DNA from: Bacteroidota bacterium
Lineage (GTDB): Bacteria > Bacteroidota > Bacteroidia > Flavobacteriales > Weeksellaceae
Direction: 5' to 3'
DNA: 64,000 bases
Assembly (NCBI GenBank): GCA_018266955.1
Contig: JAFDZI010000017.1
Location: 1-64,000 of the forward strand
Shown one piece after another: positions 59,706 to 64,000 of the stretch; within the stretch, counting starts at the first letter, position 1; each line of letters opens with the position of its first letter. A model generated the notes under the pieces. The model saw nothing but the letters and a program-made list of their open reading frames with translations. It was not told where the DNA came from and made no database searches. Made by a program: the position numbers and the translations under genes.

Positions 59706-59720
59706 AGCATTGCACCTATC
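59706..59720. repeat. Inverted boundary repeat at the left edge of the ABC-3C genes
   Basis: AGCATTGCACCTATC, complementary to GTTAGGTGCAGTGCT at 56057 with two mismatches. The adjacent sequence to 59757 is unusually GC-rich. No gene lies at 59684-59927; this spacer (244 bases) holds only boundary repeats, including 59877-59914. Confidence 0.55.
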
Positions 59721-59876
59721 GGAAAGGGGCTTTGCGAGGTGCGGGCTACTACAACTGATAGGGAAGAGGAGAACCGAACGTAGCAAAAACTTTTTTCATT
59801 TTTTAAAATTAAGAAAAAACTAAAAAATGGAAAAGTTTTTTGCGGGTATTTTCTGAAACTTTTCTGAGATTTCCTT

Positions 59877-59914
59877 CAACCCCGCATCTTGCAAAACTCA
59901 TGTTACCTGCAGTG
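59877..59914. repeat. Cassette-boundary repeat C, intact
   Basis: CAACCCCGCATCTTGCAAAA continuing through CTCATGTTACCTGCAGTG. Shows the uninterrupted form of the site that carries an IS at 54293 and 62131. Confidence 0.6.
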
Positions 59915-59927
59915 TTTTTTAATTCGG

Positions 59928-60809
59928 CTAGTTAATCATAGCGTAAATTTTTTCTGCAATTTCCTTGTGATATTTTACATTTGCATTGATATGGCTTCCC
60001 GTTACTTCGTAAAATTCCTTTTTTTCATTTGCTTTTTCATAAATTTTCTTTCCGAGTTTGATAGGAATAACTTTATCTTCTTTGCTATGAACGACTAAAA
60101 TTGGTTTTCTGAATTCTTTTATGTTTCGTTTGTTATCAAAGTCATTTTTAACAATCAAATTTCCAATTATTGGTAGATAATGTCCGCCAATGTTTTTAGC
60201 GTTCAAAAATGTTCCTTCTAAAACTAGTCCCTCAATCTTATTTTGATTATCCTTTGCTAAAGGAATTGCTAGATTTCCACCTAAAGATTGTCCGTATATC
60301 AAAATTTTTGTGTCTTTGACATTATGATTATTAATGAAAAATTCAAAAGCAGAAAATGAGTCATTTAAACAATTTTCTCTTGTTGCATTTCCTGTTGAAT
60401 ATCCATAACCGCTATAATCAAACATAAAAATCTGAAATCCGTCTTTTGTCAAGTCAGAAATTGTAGAAAGTTGAGTTGACAAATTTCCTGCATTTCCATG
60501 TAAATGAAAAAGAGTTACTTTCGGTTTAATATTTTTTGGTTTTAAAAACCATCCATTTAATAGATTGCCATTTTTACTTTTGAATATTACACTTTCAATC
60601 GTAAATGGCTTTTCTATAATTTGATTATTTTTTTTAAATTCGGGTTGAAAGTTGTCACCATAATATTTAAGACTAAATAAATCATTTCCTTCATTCCATT
60701 TGAACTCTCTTTGTTCATTTTGATTTTTAAAAGGTCCTAAAAATAATTTATTCAAACTACAACTTACAAAAATTTGAAATGTTAAAAATATTACTAAAAA
60801 TTTCTTCAT
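59928..60809 (-). CDS. Alpha/beta hydrolase lipoprotein
   Basis: 293 residues from the ATG at 60809. Lipoprotein signal MKKFLVIFLTFQIFVSC (Cys17). Alpha/beta-hydrolase fold with HLHGNAGN (oxyanion-side HGN) near 110, nucleophile elbow YGQSLGG near 175 (Ser177), and a C-terminal VTGSHIN with candidate His near 271 and Asp in VHSKEDKVIP near 243. Resembles the BAAT/YpfH-like serine hydrolases. Likely periplasmic face of a membrane; substrate unknown. Confidence 0.85.
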   Translation of the reverse strand: MKKFLVIFLTFQIFVSCSLNKLFLGPFKNQNEQREFKWNEGNDLFSLKYYGDNFQPEFKKNNQIIEKPFTIESVIFKSKNGNLLNGWFLKPKNIKPKVTLFHLHGNAGNLSTQLSTISDLTKDGFQIFMFDYSGYGYSTGNATRENCLNDSFSAFEFFINNHNVKDTKILIYGQSLGGNLAIPLAKDNQNKIEGLVLEGTFLNAKNIGGHYLPIIGNLIVKNDFDNKRNIKEFRKPILVVHSKEDKVIPIKLGKKIYEKANEKKEFYEVTGSHINANVKYHKEIAEKIYAMIN

Positions 60810-61028
60810 TTGTGCGGGTTTGTTGATAGCATTGCAGGTCACTCAAATAGACGAAGTACAATAGTAAAATTCTTATAATCAAGGAAATATTCGTTTGTAA
60901 ATGATTGTAAGTATTTATTTTGTTCGTTATTTGAGTTTTTGTTTATTAGTTCTTAACAAATTTAATTAAAATAAATGAAATAAGTTAGGGAAAGTCACGG
61001 ATTAGCAATCCATGCTATCGATGTTTAT

Positions 61029-61973
61029 TTATTCTGATTTTTCTAGCCATTTTACTGCATCGCCTAATATATCCTCATTTTCTTCAATCCATACCTCTGG
61101 ATTAATTCCATCGGTATATTTTTTTTTATTTTTATCCATTGAATAACTCACCGCTAAAAGAAGAGTTGCCCCGTTACTCAGTTTATACATTGCATTAGCT
61201 GTTGTGTATCCAGCAGTTTTATTACCAAATGTTTTTGAATTTTCTCTAGCTAGAAGAGATATTGCTGTCATTTCACCACTACTTGCTGTTTTGTCACTTA
61301 TTAAAACTGCAATTTTTTTGCTTAAATCCTTGCATTTATAATTATTTGTCATTCTCTTAACCCCAATTGGCTTTATTGATTTTGAATACCAATTTGTAAT
61401 GGTTTTATTACTTGCAAAAAATCCTACAATTCCATCTTGAATTAAAGGATTGAGTCCTGCAATCATTGGCCACATATTACCTCCCTCATTTTCTCTTACA
61501 TCTACAATCCAACCTGAAATCTGGTTTTGATCCAAATTTTGAATTTCTTCTCTTAGAATAGTAGCATATTTTAAATTTTCCTCTGGATTCACTGATAAAT
61601 GAGACGGTAAAATTAAAAGACCTATATTTCCATTTATTAATCTGGAAGTAGGGTATGAAATTGAATCTTTTTTTGAATAATAGGTCTCAGTCTCAATTTT
61701 GTCTTGATAAATGGAATGATTATCTCCATAGCTTCTTAGTTTTCTGATGATCTTATAAATTATAAAATTTGCTTGGGATAAATCTGCGTTATCTACCTCG
61801 TTTTCAATTTCATGGGTAAATTCAGGCCAGTCAATAGAATCTCTGACCATTGATTTTCTTTTAATAATGTCTAAGATTTCACTTGTCACTTTTTTGAATT
61901 CTTTTTTATCATTAAATTGACCAAATGCAAATGATGAAGTAATCACAAAAAAGAAAATTGGTATTAGTTTCAT
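61029..61973 (-). CDS. S41-family (C-terminal processing) peptidase
   Basis: 314 residues with signal peptide MKLIPIFFFVITSSFAFGQ. S41 protease motifs: GWIVDVRENEGGNMWPMIAG near 155-174, ISDKTASSGEMTAIS near 224-238 with the catalytic Ser in SSGE, and TAGYTTANAMYKL near 252 with a possible Lys upstream (KTAG). No PDZ domain is present, so it is a short, secreted member. Ends 1028 from the window's unassigned spacer; transcribed alone. Confidence 0.85.
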   Translation of the reverse strand: MKLIPIFFFVITSSFAFGQFNDKKEFKKVTSEILDIIKRKSMVRDSIDWPEFTHEIENEVDNADLSQANFIIYKIIRKLRSYGDNHSIYQDKIETETYYSKKDSISYPTSRLINGNIGLLILPSHLSVNPEENLKYATILREEIQNLDQNQISGWIVDVRENEGGNMWPMIAGLNPLIQDGIVGFFASNKTITNWYSKSIKPIGVKRMTNNYKCKDLSKKIAVLISDKTASSGEMTAISLLARENSKTFGNKTAGYTTANAMYKLSNGATLLLAVSYSMDKNKKKYTDGINPEVWIEENEDILGDAVKWLEKSE

Positions 61974-62130
61974 TTCAGGAGGTTATTAAAATTTAAGAAT
62001 TGGGTTATGAGTCATGAGATGAAGGAAGTCACGAATTAGAAATCCGCGCCATCGGGTTGTTAAATTAAGAAAAAAATCAATACGAAAAAGCAGCGGCCGC
62101 TAAATGTGACAAATCTTTCAATCATCCCTT

Positions 62131-62158
62131 CACCCCGTCTTTTGCCAATACAATGTGC
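62131..62158. repeat. Cassette-boundary repeat B, left of IS copy 2
   Basis: CACCCCGTCTTTTGCCAATA continuing to 62158, ending TGTGC directly at the IS left end. The same TGTGC precedes IS copy 1. Confidence 0.6.
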
Positions 62159-63885
62159 CTGTTGCACAACTCAAATATACAAATAAACTTGTATAAAAAC
62201 GGGATATTTCGTAAATTGATGTATGCAAGGAAAGAAGAGTTTTACACCACAATTATTTGTTTCGGTCAATTTATTAGACCTAGTTCCAGAGGATAATTTT
62301 TATAGAAAAATGTTATCCGAACTCAATTTAGATTTCATTTATAAAGCAACTCAAAAGTATTATGGTAAGGAAGGACAGGAGAGTATAGATCCTGTTGTTT
62401 TCTTTAAGATATTATTGGTGGGATATTTAAACAATATCAATTCAGATAGACAGTTGATAGCTTTTTGTAGTGATAGCTTGTCGATAAGATTGTTTTTAGG
62501 TTATGATGTACATGAGCAGCTTCCTTGGCACAGTACCATTAGCCGAACTCGCGGTTTATATGGCGAAGAAGTGTTTTTAAACTTGTTTAAAGAAGTCTTG
62601 AAAATGTGCGTTTCTAAAGGTATGGTTCGTGGTAAACGACAAGCGGTGGACAGCGTTTTCATCAAAGCCAATGCGAGTATGGATAGCTTGGTAGAGAAAG
62701 AAGTTTTAGAAGACGCCAGTGCTTTTGTAAACGAACTAGAAGAAAACAGCGAATACAAAGTGACTTCCACCCGCAAGAAACTGGTAGAACGCCACCATGA
62801 TTGGAAAGCAGAAGCGTATAAAGGAATGCCAGCAAATAGCAACAGCAATCAAACCGACGAAAACGGCAATCTCATTCGTCCCAAATACCTATCGAATCAC
62901 ACCCATTATTCTCCCACAGATAGCGATGCCAGAGTAAGCGTAAAACCAGGGAAAGCGAGACAATTAAATTATTTTGGACAAATCGCAGTAGATGATGCAC
63001 ACCATGTGATTACAGGAGCGTGTTCAGATTTTGCGGACAAACGCGACAGTCAGTGTTTAGAACAAATTGTAGAACTCACAGAAGAAAACCTAAAGGAAAA
63101 CGGAATAGAATTACAGGAACTTTTAGCCGATGGTGGTTACAGCAGTGGCGAAGCATTGGCGTATTTACATGAAAAAAACATCAACGCCTACATCCCTAAC
63201 TTTGGACAATACAAATCAGAGCGCGAAGGTTTTATGTTCCACAAAGAAGAAAACTATTATCAATGCACAAAACCCGAAGGCAACCAAGCGAAACTGCTTT
63301 TCAAAGGCGAAAAAATGGATAGTAAAGGCTACACCAAACGAACGTACCGAAGCAGCGAAACAGATTGCAAAAACTGTCCACTAAGAGAACAATGCTGTGG
63401 CAAAAGCACCAAGTTTAAAAAGCTAGACGACAGCATCCACAAAGAACATTACGACCGTATGCATCAAAAACTCACCCAAAACGAGAAATATGCCAAGAAA
63501 ATGGTTAGAGTGCGAAGCAAAACGGTAGAACCCGTCATTGGAACGTTGGTCAACTTTACCAACATGAAACGAGTCAACACTCGAGGCATCAAAAACGCAA
63601 ACAAACATGTACTGATGGCAAGTTTAACCTACAACTTGAAGAAATACATGTGTTTTACCATTAAAAAACCAAGTATTTTAGCCCAAGTTCTATCTCTAAA
63701 ACAAGGGAAGAACTTTGCTTTTTCAAAACGCGCCTTTTCAGTCTATAAAAACTCGATTTTAAGCTATTCAAATTCTAGAATTTTGAACTACAACTAAAAA
63801 AAAACCTCTCTAAAATTGCTTCTAAAGAGGTCAAAATTTCATGTTTTTGAAAACTATTTTCTAAAAAAAAGGAGTTGTGCAACAG
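62159..63885 (+). mobile_element. IS1182-family insertion sequence, copy 2
   Basis: 1727 bases, with identical 14-base terminal inverted repeats (62159-62172 and 63872-63885) and the same size and orientation as copy 1. The internal promoter box is TAAACTTG (one mismatch). The two copies bracket a 6.1-kb stretch (56049-62158), making a composite-transposon-like arrangement. Confidence 0.9.
62223..63797 (+). CDS. IS1182-family DDE transposase, copy 2
   Basis: 524 residues, full length and in frame, with DDE residues as in copy 1 (QAVDSVFIK, LLADGGYSS, KTVEPVIGT). Silent differences from copy 1 are frequent, so the copies are not a very recent duplication. The Cys-rich segment reads CKNCPLREQCCG. 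Confidence 0.92.
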   Translation: MQGKKSFTPQLFVSVNLLDLVPEDNFYRKMLSELNLDFIYKATQKYYGKEGQESIDPVVFFKILLVGYLNNINSDRQLIAFCSDSLSIRLFLGYDVHEQLPWHSTISRTRGLYGEEVFLNLFKEVLKMCVSKGMVRGKRQAVDSVFIKANASMDSLVEKEVLEDASAFVNELEENSEYKVTSTRKKLVERHHDWKAEAYKGMPANSNSNQTDENGNLIRPKYLSNHTHYSPTDSDARVSVKPGKARQLNYFGQIAVDDAHHVITGACSDFADKRDSQCLEQIVELTEENLKENGIELQELLADGGYSSGEALAYLHEKNINAYIPNFGQYKSEREGFMFHKEENYYQCTKPEGNQAKLLFKGEKMDSKGYTKRTYRSSETDCKNCPLREQCCGKSTKFKKLDDSIHKEHYDRMHQKLTQNEKYAKKMVRVRSKTVEPVIGTLVNFTNMKRVNTRGIKNANKHVLMASLTYNLKKYMCFTIKKPSILAQVLSLKQGKNFAFSKRAFSVYKNSILSYSNSRILNYN

Positions 63886-63905
63886 TTACCCTTGTTAGCA
63901 CCAGT
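63886..63905. repeat. Boundary repeat right of IS copy 2
   Basis: TTACCCTTGTTAGCACCAGT follows the IS right end, parallel to CTACGTCTGTTAGGTGCAGT after copy 1. The shared TAC...TGTTAG...CAGT shows the target is the same type of site. Confidence 0.55.
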
Positions 63906-63910
63906 TTTTA

Positions 63911-64000
63911 TCATTTCGTTTCTGGATACCACCAGTCTTCGTGTTTACGTTTATATTCTTTTCCTTTATCGTCAATAATTACAATCTCACAAATAAAAGG
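63911..64000 (-). CDS. C-terminal end of a gene cut by the window edge
   Basis: 29 codons before a TGA on the minus strand: PFICEIVIIDDKGKEYKRKH and a final EDWWYPETK. The N-terminal part lies outside the window. No family can be named from this tail. Confidence 0.5.
   Translation of the reverse strand, partial: PFICEIVIIDDKGKEYKRKHEDWWYPETK

Noticed and set aside
63423..63608. Minus-strand frame in the transposase (also at 55586)
   Set aside because: Present in both IS copies only as a shadow of the transposase; no independent start signal.

Overview
The window looks like a chromosome segment of a Flavobacteriia member, most likely Weeksellaceae (Chryseobacterium/Empedobacter-like). The signs are AT-rich DNA, TAnnTTTG -7 promoter boxes with TTG about 19 bases upstream (clearest before the tRNA-Met), a type IX secretion sorting domain, Bacteroidota-type Tra conjugation genes and no strong Shine-Dalgarno sequences. 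The genus is inferred and not proven by any marker here.

Region 1 (1-13,665) is an aerobic phenylacetate catabolic cluster. paaE, a small ORF, paaA, paaB, paaC, paaD and paaG read rightward as one block, followed by paaH, paaI, paaZ and an enoyl-CoA hydratase that may be PaaF. PaaABCE epoxidises phenylacetyl-CoA, PaaG isomerises the epoxide to an oxepin, PaaZ opens and oxidises the ring, PaaF and PaaH carry out beta-oxidation steps, and PaaI hydrolyses stalled CoA esters. PaaK and PaaJ are not in the window. The cluster is interrupted by two small minus-strand genes and by a REP-associated transposase (RAYT) with about 0.8 kb of palindrome array (16 palindromes, 320-base period). PaaZ has an extra C-terminal domain.

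Region 2 (13,790-21,916) is housekeeping: an FKBP lipoprotein, D-aminoacyl-tRNA deacylase, a Rieske-like lipoprotein, greA, a HIT protein, clpX, a T9SS-exported protein with a small Pro/Gly-linker membrane protein behind it, a thioredoxin-fold lipoprotein or secreted protein, and tRNA-Met.

Region 3 (21,917 to about 48,000) starts exactly at the tRNA-Met 3' end and is an integrative conjugative element, with almost all genes on the minus strand: ParA, relaxase, MobA, TraE/F/G/J/K/L/M/N, a VirD4-type coupling protein, an M23 peptidase and a 1,718-residue Toprim-methylase-helicase protein. Its VirB4-type ATPase TraG carries a complete DnaJ J domain between Walker A and Walker B. No integrase and no second attachment repeat could be found, so the right end is unknown.

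Region 4 (48,058-64,000) is a mosaic of cargo genes and non-coding repeats: UDG-fold-like proteins, WG-repeat proteins, a metallophosphoesterase fused to a receiver-like domain, and two same-direction IS1182-family copies. These bracket a three-gene ABC-3C type conflict system (nuclease-like effector, middle component, Rad50-like DUF3732 ATPase), a lipoprotein hydrolase and an S41 peptidase. Related boundary repeats resembling integron attC core sites recur at the joints, and both IS copies sit in the same position of such a repeat. The ABC-3C module, the J-domain TraG and the RAYT/palindrome locus are the most interesting items.
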